The notes below the pieces were generated by a model that saw only the letters and a list, made by a program, of their open reading frames with translations, was not told the DNA's origin and made no database searches. Of a DNA stretch of 38,252 nt, positions 8,806 to 16,382 are shown piece by piece; position 1 is the first letter of the stretch, and each line of letters opens with the position of its first letter. The DNA comes from Eubacterium sp. (lineage in GTDB: Bacteria > Bacillota > Clostridia > Lachnospirales > Lachnospiraceae): contig JAILRZ010000047.1 in assembly GCA_024697845.1 (NCBI GenBank), forward strand, positions 1 through 38,252, given 5' to 3'. Both the position numbers and the translations under genes were made by a program.

Positions 8806-9579
8806 ATGGAAGAAGAAAAAAAGCAACCCTCGACGTTGAATTTTCTTATGATCGTTCTGACGGGAATCTCGATTCTTTTAATGATTTTATGCGGATTAAT
8901 GATGAAGGATGGACGCTTTTTTGCAAAGAATGAAAGTTCTACTGCAGAAGTGCCAACGGCAACCGTGGTTTATCAGAGTGCCACCAAAGAATTTACGGAA
9001 CAGCAGTGGGAAATGACTCTATTTCGCCTGGAACGAAGAATGAAACAATTAGGCATTCAGGGAAAAGTTTCCAGGAAGGGAAAGGATGAAATTGTTGTTC
9101 AGATGAAACGGGATTATGCCGGTGAGCAAAATATAAAATATCTGACAGATGAGGATCATATTTTCTTTTATATTATGGAGGAGAATAAGCCGAAGCAAGA
9201 GGAACTAGACCAGGGAACTGTAATCAAGTCCGGGGAAAAATATTACCGATGTATATTCGACGAAGAACAGATTCTTCGAATGGATTGTTATGAGGTTCCG
9301 GGAGAAAATAAAGATCAGGTATTTGCAGGGTTTAGTTTAGTTTTAAGCAAAGAAGGACTTCAGAAAATCAATCAGCTTGTAAAGGAAAGAGAGAAACTTG
9401 TTCTTTATATTATGTACAATGAGGAAATGCTGGCTTATCAGGACATTACAAAAGAACTAAAGTCTGAAAACATTACATTTCAGAATTCTTTTAGCCTGAA
9501 GCATGCAGAGTACGTGAAGCAACGAATCAAAATCGGAAATCTTCCGGTACAATTGAAATTAATAGAAAATCGGCAATAA
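8806..9579 (+). CDS. Membrane-anchored SecD P1-like protein
   Basis: A 257-residue protein with one N-terminal membrane segment (~residues 12-33) and an exported C-terminal domain. By eye the exported part aligns in order with the SecD P1 region of the secDF in this window. LERRMKQLG...EIVVQM parallels LEKRVQSKF...RITVEI. EKYYRCIF parallels DSYYKVWL. FSLVLSKEGLQKINQL parallels KISFTNAGDEKFYNM. QRIKIGNLPVQLKLIE parallels TSIRIGGLKVKINEL. The six-helix RND channel of SecD is absent, so it cannot be a proton-driven motor by itself. It may be a SecDF accessory or an unrelated exported adaptor; that is inference. ATG 8806 has AAGGAG upstream. It sits between rel and an MBL hydrolase with 9-10 nt gaps, indicating one operon. 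Confidence 0.75.
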   Translation: MEEEKKQPSTLNFLMIVLTGISILLMILCGLMMKDGRFFAKNESSTAEVPTATVVYQSATKEFTEQQWEMTLFRLERRMKQLGIQGKVSRKGKDEIVVQMKRDYAGEQNIKYLTDEDHIFFYIMEENKPKQEELDQGTVIKSGEKYYRCIFDEEQILRMDCYEVPGENKDQVFAGFSLVLSKEGLQKINQLVKEREKLVLYIMYNEEMLAYQDITKELKSENITFQNSFSLKHAEYVKQRIKIGNLPVQLKLIENRQ

Positions 9580-9588
9580 GGTGGAAAC

Positions 9589-10209
9589 ATGGAATTAGAA
9601 ATAAAAAATATTTTAGTTGGAGAATTATACACCAACTGTTATATAGTAAAAAATAAAGCAACCGGAGAAGGATTTATTGTGGATCCGGGAGATGATGATG
9701 TGAAAATTTTTGCACATATTGCAAAAATGGAAATGACGCCGATGGCAATTTTGTTAACCCATGGTCATATCGATCATATGGGGGCAGCAGAGGCGTTGAA
9801 GGAACGATATCAGATTCCGATTTATGTTTCAGAAAAAGAAGAACAGGTATTGCTGAATCCGACATACAATTTGTCGGCAATACTGGGAAGCGGCCCTCGC
9901 AATTTGTGTGCGGACCATTATCTGAAAGATGGAGAAAAAATACAGATTGCCGGTGTGGAACTGAAGTTTATCCTGACACCCGGACATACACAGGGTAGCG
10001 GTTGTTATTACATCAAGGATGCAAATCTTCTCTTTAGCGGGGATACACTTTTTTGTGCCAGTAGAGGAAGAACGGATTTCCCGGGAGGAAGCGAAGCACA
10101 GATTGTGAAATCCATCCGCGAAAAACTGTTGTTGTTACCGGAAGAAACAGATGTATTGGCAGGACATATGGAACAGACAACAATAGGAGACGAAAAAAGA
10201 TTTTATTAA
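9589..10209 (+). CDS. MBL-fold metallohydrolase, glyoxalase II-like
   Basis: A 206-residue metallo-beta-lactamase-fold hydrolase. The dinuclear metal motif HGHIDH (H58, H60, D62, H63) is intact. Later ligands appear in TPGHTQGS, FSGDTLF and the terminal GHMEQTT. The compact length and CASRGRTDFPGG segment match the YqgX/GloB-like short family, which hydrolyses thioesters such as S-lactoylglutathione-type substrates. Its actual substrate cannot be read from sequence, and clostridia generally lack glutathione. AAGGTGG lies just before the ATG, 9 nt after the previous stop. MBL followed by hemZ is a common clostridial pairing near rel. Confidence 0.88.
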   Translation: MELEIKNILVGELYTNCYIVKNKATGEGFIVDPGDDDVKIFAHIAKMEMTPMAILLTHGHIDHMGAAEALKERYQIPIYVSEKEEQVLLNPTYNLSAILGSGPRNLCADHYLKDGEKIQIAGVELKFILTPGHTQGSGCYYIKDANLLFSGDTLFCASRGRTDFPGGSEAQIVKSIREKLLLLPEETDVLAGHMEQTTIGDEKRFY

Positions 10210-10214
10210 AGAGG

Positions 10215-10240
10215 TGCCGCCTGAAATGTTTCAGGTGGCA
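10215..10240 (+). terminator. Hairpin in the hemZ leader
   Basis: TGCCGCCTGAAA (10215-10226) pairs with TTTCAGGTGGCA (10229-10240) through 12 positions, with one G-U, and a very tight loop. TATTACTGTTTT follows. It looks like a partial intrinsic terminator between the MBL gene and hemZ, and ends about 27 nt before the hemZ start. Read-through is likely because no separate hemZ promoter is evident. Confidence 0.55.
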
Positions 10241-10267
10241 TATTACTGTTTTAGGGAAGGAAAAATT

Positions 10268-11719
10268 ATGATAGAAATTCAGATTACTCCGGCAATTTTT
10301 GAATATGATGTACAATCTCTGGTGCAGGCGTTTTATCCAGGAGAACCATTTAGTGTTAACAAAGAAGTTGAGGAAGCGGAACGCAGTGTTCAGGTTTCTT
10401 TTGACGATTGTACTATTACAGTGAAAGTGACTCGGGAAGGACAGATTCGTGCAGAAGAGCAGTTGACCTTGCAGGAAAAATGTTTGGACGAATCACAACG
10501 AAGACTCGTGAAAAATGAATTGAAGAAGATTTTATATCGAACTTTTGTGAAAGACACCGGAAAAGAACTTCCATGGGGGAATCTGACCGGGATTCGTCCG
10601 GCAAAAATCCCAGCATTGATGTTGGAACAGGGCATGGGCGAGGAGGAAATTCGCAATCACATGAAAAAGGAATATTTGATTTCCGATAAAAAACTGGATT
10701 TGGCAATGCAGGTGGCAAACAGCGAAAGAACCCTGTTACAGGACTTTGATTATAAGAACGGATATAGTCTGTATGTGGGGATTCCGTTTTGTCCGACCAC
10801 TTGCCTTTATTGTTCTTTTACCTCTTTTCCAATAAAGCGGTATGAGGACAAGATTGACCGGTATCTTTCTGCGGTTATTAAGGAAATGGAGTTTTTAGGG
10901 GAGAAGCTTATAGGGCGAGAACTCAATACCGTTTATATTGGCGGTGGAACGCCGACCACATTAAAGCCGGAAAAACTGGATCGTTTAATTGCAGCACTGA
11001 AAAAGAATTTTGATTTTGGAACTGTTCGGGAGTTTACTGTGGAAGCAGGAAGACCGGACAGTATTACCAAAGAAAAACTGCAGGTATTAAAAAAACATGG
11101 AGTAGACCGAATTTCTATTAATCCTCAGACAATGAATGAGGAAACGTTAAAAATAATTGGCAGAAAACATACGGTTTCTCAGGTGCTTGATGCGTTCAAA
11201 ATGGCAAGAGAAGCCGGCTTTGATAACATCAATATGGATTTTATTTTGGGGCTTCCGGAAGAAAATGAAGAAATGATTCGTTATTCTTTTGATGAAGCGT
11301 CCAAACTAAAACCGGAATCCTTAACGGTACATTCGCTGGCAGTAAAGAGAGCATCCAGACTTAGTATGAATAAGCAACGTTATCAGAAGCTGAAAATGGA
11401 AAATGATACGGAACTGATGGACATTGCAGGGGAATATGCAAGGAAACTTGGAATGGAACCATATTACCTTTATCGCCAGAAAAATATGGCAGGTAATCAG
11501 GAAAATATCGGTTATGCAATTCCTGGAAAAGAATGTCTTTATAATGTTTTGATGATGGGAGATTATCAGGACGTGTGGGCAGTAGGAGCAGGTGCAGTAA
11601 CAAAGTTAATGTCGAAAGATCGTTTGGAAGGAAAGCGAATTGATACGCTGAAAAATGTGGACTTGTATATTGAGCGGATTGATGAAATGATTGGACGAAA
11701 AGCAGAAGGATTCAAATAA
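10268..11719 (+). CDS. hemZ: Radical SAM coproporphyrinogen III dehydrogenase family protein HemZ
   Basis: A 483-residue radical SAM protein of the HemN/HemZ family, implicated in oxygen-independent oxidation of coproporphyrinogen III. The cluster motif is C175-PTT-C179-LY-C182, in IPFCPTTCLYCSF. It is followed by YIGGGTPTTL, FTVEAGRPDS and DFILGLPEE, all hallmarks of the family. An N-terminal domain of about 165 residues, with PWGNLTGIRPAK, is characteristic of HemZ rather than HemN or HemW. ATG 10268 has AGGGAAGG upstream; an earlier in-frame ATG at 10214 would start inside the hairpin. No other haem-synthesis gene lies in the window, so the in vivo substrate is uncertain. Confidence 0.88.
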   Translation: MIEIQITPAIFEYDVQSLVQAFYPGEPFSVNKEVEEAERSVQVSFDDCTITVKVTREGQIRAEEQLTLQEKCLDESQRRLVKNELKKILYRTFVKDTGKELPWGNLTGIRPAKIPALMLEQGMGEEEIRNHMKKEYLISDKKLDLAMQVANSERTLLQDFDYKNGYSLYVGIPFCPTTCLYCSFTSFPIKRYEDKIDRYLSAVIKEMEFLGEKLIGRELNTVYIGGGTPTTLKPEKLDRLIAALKKNFDFGTVREFTVEAGRPDSITKEKLQVLKKHGVDRISINPQTMNEETLKIIGRKHTVSQVLDAFKMAREAGFDNINMDFILGLPEENEEMIRYSFDEASKLKPESLTVHSLAVKRASRLSMNKQRYQKLKMENDTELMDIAGEYARKLGMEPYYLYRQKNMAGNQENIGYAIPGKECLYNVLMMGDYQDVWAVGAGAVTKLMSKDRLEGKRIDTLKNVDLYIERIDEMIGRKAEGFK

Positions 11720-11803
11720 ATTTTCGCTTTGTGAAATAATATTTGAAAATGTATCGTTTATATTGTTGAAAGGACTAAAAGTAAAACGAACAGGAGGAAT
11801 AAT

Positions 11804-14095
11804 GTGAAAAAACTAGCTTTGTTTTTAGCCGTTGCAATGGCGGTATCTACAGTAAATATTGGGACAATTAGCGGAATTAAGAATGTTTCAGCAGCGTCTT
11901 CGGTAAAGATGAGACAGAAACAGTCCTACAATATTATGTTTGATGAGAGATTTGTAAATAATGATGTGAACTTCCAATTGGTAAATGGTACATTGACCGT
12001 TAGTGGAAAAGGCTTTGTTACCAATGATTATCGCTCCAAAATAGACGTGGATAAAATTAAGGAAATTGTAATGAAACCGGGAATTACGGGGATTGGAAAC
12101 TATGTGTTTAAAGGATTAAAAAACGTTAGAAAAATTACAATTCCAAATACAGTAACAAAACTTGGATATGGTTGTTTTGCTGAATTAAAGATGGATAGTC
12201 TTGTGATTCCCACCAGCGTTCAGGAAATTGGTGGTCAATGTATGGAGGGTGGCACAATCAAAACAGTTGTAATGCCAGGAAAATACAAAAATGTTGATAT
12301 CCCATTAAGCATCTATGGAACATATACATTTCTTCCAAAGACAGAGCGGGTTTATTTGAATACAGATTTTTCAACGAAGAATATGTCTGTTTTTCATAAT
12401 GTGAAAAAAATATACACATTAAAACGAGATAAAAAATATAAGGTAATAAATAATTGCATCTATACGAAAAATGGAAAGAAATTAGTGTTTGTTCCGGATA
12501 CAATTGAATACCTGAAAGTTAAAAAAGGGTGTAGAATTGTTTCTGCAAATGCAGTTAATTATCGTAGCAATAAATATTGCTGTAAAAATCTTAAAAAAAT
12601 AGATTTTCCGGCTTCGGTTAAAAAGATTGAATATGATTCTGGATTGAATTATCGTAAAAGTCCATTAATAAAAGCGAAGGTGAAATTTGCTTCAAAAAAA
12701 TTGTCAGGAAAAACACTGGCACTGTTTGCAAAATGTGGTAAAAAGGAATATCTTACAAATAAATATGGTGTCATAAAGCAGAATGGGATGTATATCTCAA
12801 AGGATGGGGTGTTGATAAGATACAGTGGAAAAAGTAAAAATCTGGTAATTCCAAAGCGTGTGAAACATATTGCACCATATGCGTTTAAATTCGTAGAATT
12901 GGGAAGTGTTACTCTTCCAACATCCATGAAAAAGGTTGATGAGTATGCTTTTTTTTGGGCAAAATTAGATAAGGTTAAACTTCCTGAAAGCATCACTTCT
13001 ATTGAAAAATATGCATTTTTGGGTACAACAATAAAAGAAATAAAAATACCGAAGAGTGTGGTAAAGATTAAGAAGGGATCTTTTTTGAATACCGTGTTTT
13101 TAAGAAAAATTTCATTTTCAAAAAAACTGAAGTATATCGGTGATGAAGCCTTTTCATATTCTGGATTAAAAAGTCTGGAACTTCCAAATACGGTGAAATA
13201 TATTGGTGAGTGTGCTTTTGAGGGAAATAATATGTCCAAGGTTGTTTTACCGGATTCAGTGAAGCATCTGGGGGATGGGTGCTTTTCTGACTGTAAATCA
13301 TTGAAAAAAATCAAGTTTCCGAAGAATTTAAAAACTATTCCGAAGAGGTTATGTCAAAATGGTGGACTTAGGGAACTGAAACTTCCAAGTGGAATTAAGA
13401 AAATTGAAGAGTATGCATTTTGCTGTTGTAATGATTTAAAAACTGTTCGGTTTAATAATCAGTTGGAGTATATCGGTTCGGGTGCTTTTTCCGGTACTGA
13501 TGTTTCTAAGATTTTCCTTCCTGATTCAGTTAAAGAATGTGGAGAAGGAACTTTTTGTGAAACACCTTTGAAAACAATTAGATTCTCAAAAAACATGACT
13601 AAAATTCCAAATTATATGTGTAGCTCAACAAAGATGTCTAAGATTGTGATTCCGGGCAACATTCGGACTGTCGCTTCAGGAGCATTTGAAGGTTGTCCTT
13701 CAAAACAGGTGGAATTGGAAGAAGGAGTTCAATATATCGATGAGACCAGTTTTGACGTATCGGATGATCACTATTCATTTGATACAAAGGATAAAAATCC
13801 CGTCTATTCAGATATCTGTATCCCAAAATCTTTGAAGGGAATTTATGTGAAATATGATTCATGTAATCTTGTTGACAAGACATCAGTGAATTATTCAACA
13901 AAGAAGGATTTGTCTGATGCAAAATCAGGGCTGTTCAATGAAAGTGAACATATCATTGACTTAAGTAAAATGGACAGAAAAGAAAACATCTATTTAGAAT
14001 GGACAAGAAAAACAAAAGGTTATGAGTGGTCAGGTAGCAAATGGGAAATTTATAAAAGAAACTATGAAAGTAAATGCCATCTCATATTTAAATAA
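11804..14095 (+). CDS. Secreted BspA-like leucine-rich-repeat protein
   Basis: A 763-residue exported protein. The N-terminus MKKLALFLAVAMAVST is a signal peptide with likely cleavage near VSA-AS (residue 30). Most of the rest is tandem ~23-residue LRR_5 (BspA/TpLRR) repeats of the type 'IPKSVVKIKKGSFLNT...LKKI', densest over residues ~340-610. No LPxTG, lipobox or C-terminal membrane helix is seen, so it is probably released or held by charge; it is very Lys-rich. BspA-like proteins in gut anaerobes often mediate adhesion or bind host proteins, but nothing here shows a ligand. The start is GTG, with CAGGAGG at 11791-11797; the nearby ATG at 11802 is out of frame and stops at once. It sits between hemZ and hisS with its own terminator, and so looks like an insertion into a conserved block. 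Confidence 0.85.
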   Translation: MKKLALFLAVAMAVSTVNIGTISGIKNVSAASSVKMRQKQSYNIMFDERFVNNDVNFQLVNGTLTVSGKGFVTNDYRSKIDVDKIKEIVMKPGITGIGNYVFKGLKNVRKITIPNTVTKLGYGCFAELKMDSLVIPTSVQEIGGQCMEGGTIKTVVMPGKYKNVDIPLSIYGTYTFLPKTERVYLNTDFSTKNMSVFHNVKKIYTLKRDKKYKVINNCIYTKNGKKLVFVPDTIEYLKVKKGCRIVSANAVNYRSNKYCCKNLKKIDFPASVKKIEYDSGLNYRKSPLIKAKVKFASKKLSGKTLALFAKCGKKEYLTNKYGVIKQNGMYISKDGVLIRYSGKSKNLVIPKRVKHIAPYAFKFVELGSVTLPTSMKKVDEYAFFWAKLDKVKLPESITSIEKYAFLGTTIKEIKIPKSVVKIKKGSFLNTVFLRKISFSKKLKYIGDEAFSYSGLKSLELPNTVKYIGECAFEGNNMSKVVLPDSVKHLGDGCFSDCKSLKKIKFPKNLKTIPKRLCQNGGLRELKLPSGIKKIEEYAFCCCNDLKTVRFNNQLEYIGSGAFSGTDVSKIFLPDSVKECGEGTFCETPLKTIRFSKNMTKIPNYMCSSTKMSKIVIPGNIRTVASGAFEGCPSKQVELEEGVQYIDETSFDVSDDHYSFDTKDKNPVYSDICIPKSLKGIYVKYDSCNLVDKTSVNYSTKKDLSDAKSGLFNESEHIIDLSKMDRKENIYLEWTRKTKGYEWSGSKWEIYKRNYESKCHLIFK

Positions 14096-14100
14096 GTTTT

Positions 14101-14149
14101 AAAACAGGTTTCCTGTTTGCTGAAAGGCAATCGGGAAACCTGTTTTTTT
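14101..14149 (+). terminator. Intrinsic terminator after the LRR gene
   Basis: AAAACAGGTTTCC (14101-14113) pairs perfectly with GGAAACCTGTTTT (14134-14146), a 13-bp stem with a further small stem inside the loop. It ends in a run of seven T (14143-14149). It is the strongest intrinsic terminator in the window and isolates the LRR gene from hisS. Confidence 0.92.
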
Positions 14150-14155
14150 GAGGGG

Positions 14156-14184
14156 TTGTGAAACTGCAAAAAAAATAGTAAAAT
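14156..14184 (+). promoter_or_regulatory. Promoter for hisS operon
   Basis: TTGTGA (14156-14161), a 17-nt spacer, and TAAAAT (14179-14184) form a reasonable sigma-A promoter immediately after the LRR terminator. It would start transcription about 70 nt before the hisS start. I see no T-box features (no specifier/AGGGUGG antiterminator block) in that short leader. Confidence 0.6.
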
Positions 14185-14261
14185 AGAATGTTGTGTAAAG
14201 AGTTTTTAGAAGAAAGGAAAAATACTCGAATTCTAAAAGGGTGAGAGTATATGAGGTTACT

Positions 14262-15521
14262 ATGGCATTAAGTAAGAAACCTGTGACCGGAATGAAGGAT
14301 ATTCTTCCGGAGGAAATGAAAATCAGAAACTACGTACAGAATGTAATTAAGGATACATACAAAGCATTTGGATTTACTCAGATTGAAACCCCTTGCGTGG
14401 AGAACATTTCAAACCTGACAAGCAAACAGGGCGGTGAAAATGAGAAGTTAATTTTCAAGATTTTAAAGCGTGGAGAAAAGTTAAATTTAGAAACAGCAGA
14501 AAACGAAAGCGATTTGGTGGATAACGGACTTCGATATGACTTAACAGTTCCGTTGGTTCGTTATTACTCCAAGAATGCCAATGATTTACCATCTCCGTTT
14601 AAGGCATTACAGATGGGAAATGTTTGGAGAGCTGACAGACCGCAGAGAGGACGTTATCGTCAGTTCATGCAGTGTGATATTGATATTATGGGAGATCCAA
14701 GTAATCTGGCAGAAATCGAATTGATTCTTGCCACAACCACAACTCTTGGAAAGTTGGGATTCAAGAATTTCCAGATTCGTATCAATGAAAGAAGAATCCT
14801 CAAGGCTATGGCTGCTTACAGTGGATTTCCGGAAGAAAGTTTTGACAGCGTTTTTATTATCTTAGACAAGATGGATAAGATTGGTCTGGAAGGCGTGAAA
14901 GAAGAATTGATTAAGTATGATTTCGCTCCGGAATCCGTTGAGAAATATACAGAATTGTTTGCGGAAATTGAACAGCAGGCGGATCCAATTGCATATCTCG
15001 CTGAAAAGTTGGGAGATTTTATGGGCGATGATGTAAAGCAGTGGATGGATGAAATTATTGACAGCGTGAAAGCAACAAAGTCATCTGACTTTGAAATTGT
15101 TTTTGATCCAACATTGGTTCGAGGAATGTCTTATTATACAGGAACAATTTTTGAAATCGCCATTCCTGAATTCGGCGGAAGCTGCGGTGGCGGTGGACGT
15201 TATGATAAGATGGTAGGAAAGTTTACGGGACATGACGTACCGGCTTGTGGTTTCTCTATCGGTTTTGAAAGAATTGTTTTGCTTTTGATGGAACAGGGAT
15301 TTCAAATTCCGGAAGATTATGACAAGGTTGCTTACCTGATTGAAAAAGGTGTAAAGGGTCAAGCACTTTGTGATGTCATTGCACAGGCACAGGAAGAACG
15401 TAAGAATGGAACTCAGGTGCTTGTAACACGTATGAACAAAAACAAGAAGTTCCAGAAGGAACAGTTAAAAGAAGAAGGATACGAAAACTTCAAAGAGTTT
15501 TACAAGAATCCGTTGAAATAA
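14262..15521 (+). CDS. hisS: Histidyl-tRNA synthetase
   Basis: A 419-residue class II synthetase charging tRNA-His. The start of the catalytic core (TGMKDILPEE) and motif 1 (FTQIETPCVE) are clear. Motif 2 lies in the stretch RADRPQRGRYRQFMQCDIDI. The histidine-specific region is VRGMSYYTGTIFE, and motif 3 is in GFSIGFERIVLLL. A short anticodon-binding domain finishes the protein. ATG 14262 (MALSKKPVTG) is chosen, with GAGG at 14253-14256. The GTG at 14241 would add seven unconserved residues. hisS and aspS are neighbours in many Firmicutes; here a secreted protein gene separates them with 16 and 29 nt gaps, so the three genes are probably cotranscribed. Confidence 0.95.
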   Translation: MALSKKPVTGMKDILPEEMKIRNYVQNVIKDTYKAFGFTQIETPCVENISNLTSKQGGENEKLIFKILKRGEKLNLETAENESDLVDNGLRYDLTVPLVRYYSKNANDLPSPFKALQMGNVWRADRPQRGRYRQFMQCDIDIMGDPSNLAEIELILATTTTLGKLGFKNFQIRINERRILKAMAAYSGFPEESFDSVFIILDKMDKIGLEGVKEELIKYDFAPESVEKYTELFAEIEQQADPIAYLAEKLGDFMGDDVKQWMDEIIDSVKATKSSDFEIVFDPTLVRGMSYYTGTIFEIAIPEFGGSCGGGGRYDKMVGKFTGHDVPACGFSIGFERIVLLLMEQGFQIPEDYDKVAYLIEKGVKGQALCDVIAQAQEERKNGTQVLVTRMNKNKKFQKEQLKEEGYENFKEFYKNPLK

Positions 15522-15537
15522 TGAAAGGGGTAAGAAG

Positions 15538-16353
15538 ATGAAAAAGAATATTTTAAAAGGAATCGGTGTTTTTGCTGTGGTGGCTTTTGTGGGAATCGCA
15601 TCTGTTCAGACAACCGAAGCAAAAACATTAAAGGAAAATAAGACTTACAAAATTAATCTAGATCAGAAAAAGGGAAAAGAAAAAATTCAAATCAAATCTA
15701 GAAAAGCAAAAACAGGAGACTACAGAGTTTTTACACTTTATATTAACGGAAAAAAAGCAGCAAAGCAGACAGGAAATGATATCAAGTGTCGAGTTGTGGA
15801 CATTGATAAAAAAGTAAAAGGAAAAGATATTATTTTTTATGCTACAACAGAAAGTCAGTGTCTGGCCCATAATGCAGGAATTTATTCCTACAAAAAAGGA
15901 AAATGTAAGCGAATTCTGAATATGAATAATCAGTATTTCAGAATTGACAAAATCTATTGTAATGGTAGAGGACGTGTTATTGTTGAGGCGGATACACCGG
16001 TAGACATTGGTATTTGCTGTTATTATGGCAATATTGCATATAAGATGCAGTCCGGGAAATTGGTTCGGAAGACCTATGGAGATTTTCTTTTTTCAAAAAC
16101 GACTCAGAATATGAAATACGAATTAAATGAAAAAACAAAATTATACAGTGATCCGGATAAGACAAAAGAATCAAAGGTAACTTTAAAGAAAAATACAGAG
16201 ATTCAGTTAGTGCGTGCAAAATATAATACAGAGGGGTGCGGATATTTGTACGTCATTGCAAAAGATGGAACTTCAGGATGGATGGCAATCAGACCGATGA
16301 GTTATGAAGAAATCGATCATAATCAGTTCAAATCATATCCGACTTGGGGATAA
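15538..16353 (+). CDS. Secreted protein with C-terminal SH3-like domain
   Basis: A 271-residue exported protein. The signal peptide is MKKNILKGIGVFAVVAFVG with likely cleavage after TTEA (residue 28). The middle region (~30-190) is Lys-rich, predicted beta-rich and not recognised. The last ~75 residues (YELNEKTKLYSDPD...GWMAI) resemble a bacterial SH3 domain of the kind that binds cell-wall peptides. No anchor motif is present. It lies tightly between hisS and aspS, an unusual place for an exported protein. AAAGGGG lies just before the ATG. The function is unknown; cell-wall association is inferred from the SH3-like end. Confidence 0.7.
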   Translation: MKKNILKGIGVFAVVAFVGIASVQTTEAKTLKENKTYKINLDQKKGKEKIQIKSRKAKTGDYRVFTLYINGKKAAKQTGNDIKCRVVDIDKKVKGKDIIFYATTESQCLAHNAGIYSYKKGKCKRILNMNNQYFRIDKIYCNGRGRVIVEADTPVDIGICCYYGNIAYKMQSGKLVRKTYGDFLFSKTTQNMKYELNEKTKLYSDPDKTKESKVTLKKNTEIQLVRAKYNTEGCGYLYVIAKDGTSGWMAIRPMSYEEIDHNQFKSYPTWG

Positions 16354-16382
16354 TGATTTGAGAAACAGTTTAGGAGGAAAAA

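Noticed and set aside
12649-13314. 221-residue minus-strand ORF inside the LRR gene
   Set aside because: It lies wholly opposite a well-supported repeat protein and arises from the repeated, stop-poor complementary codons.
14150-14261. T-box riboswitch in front of hisS
   Set aside because: The leader after the predicted promoter is only about 70 nt, without the T-box core or an antiterminator/terminator pair.
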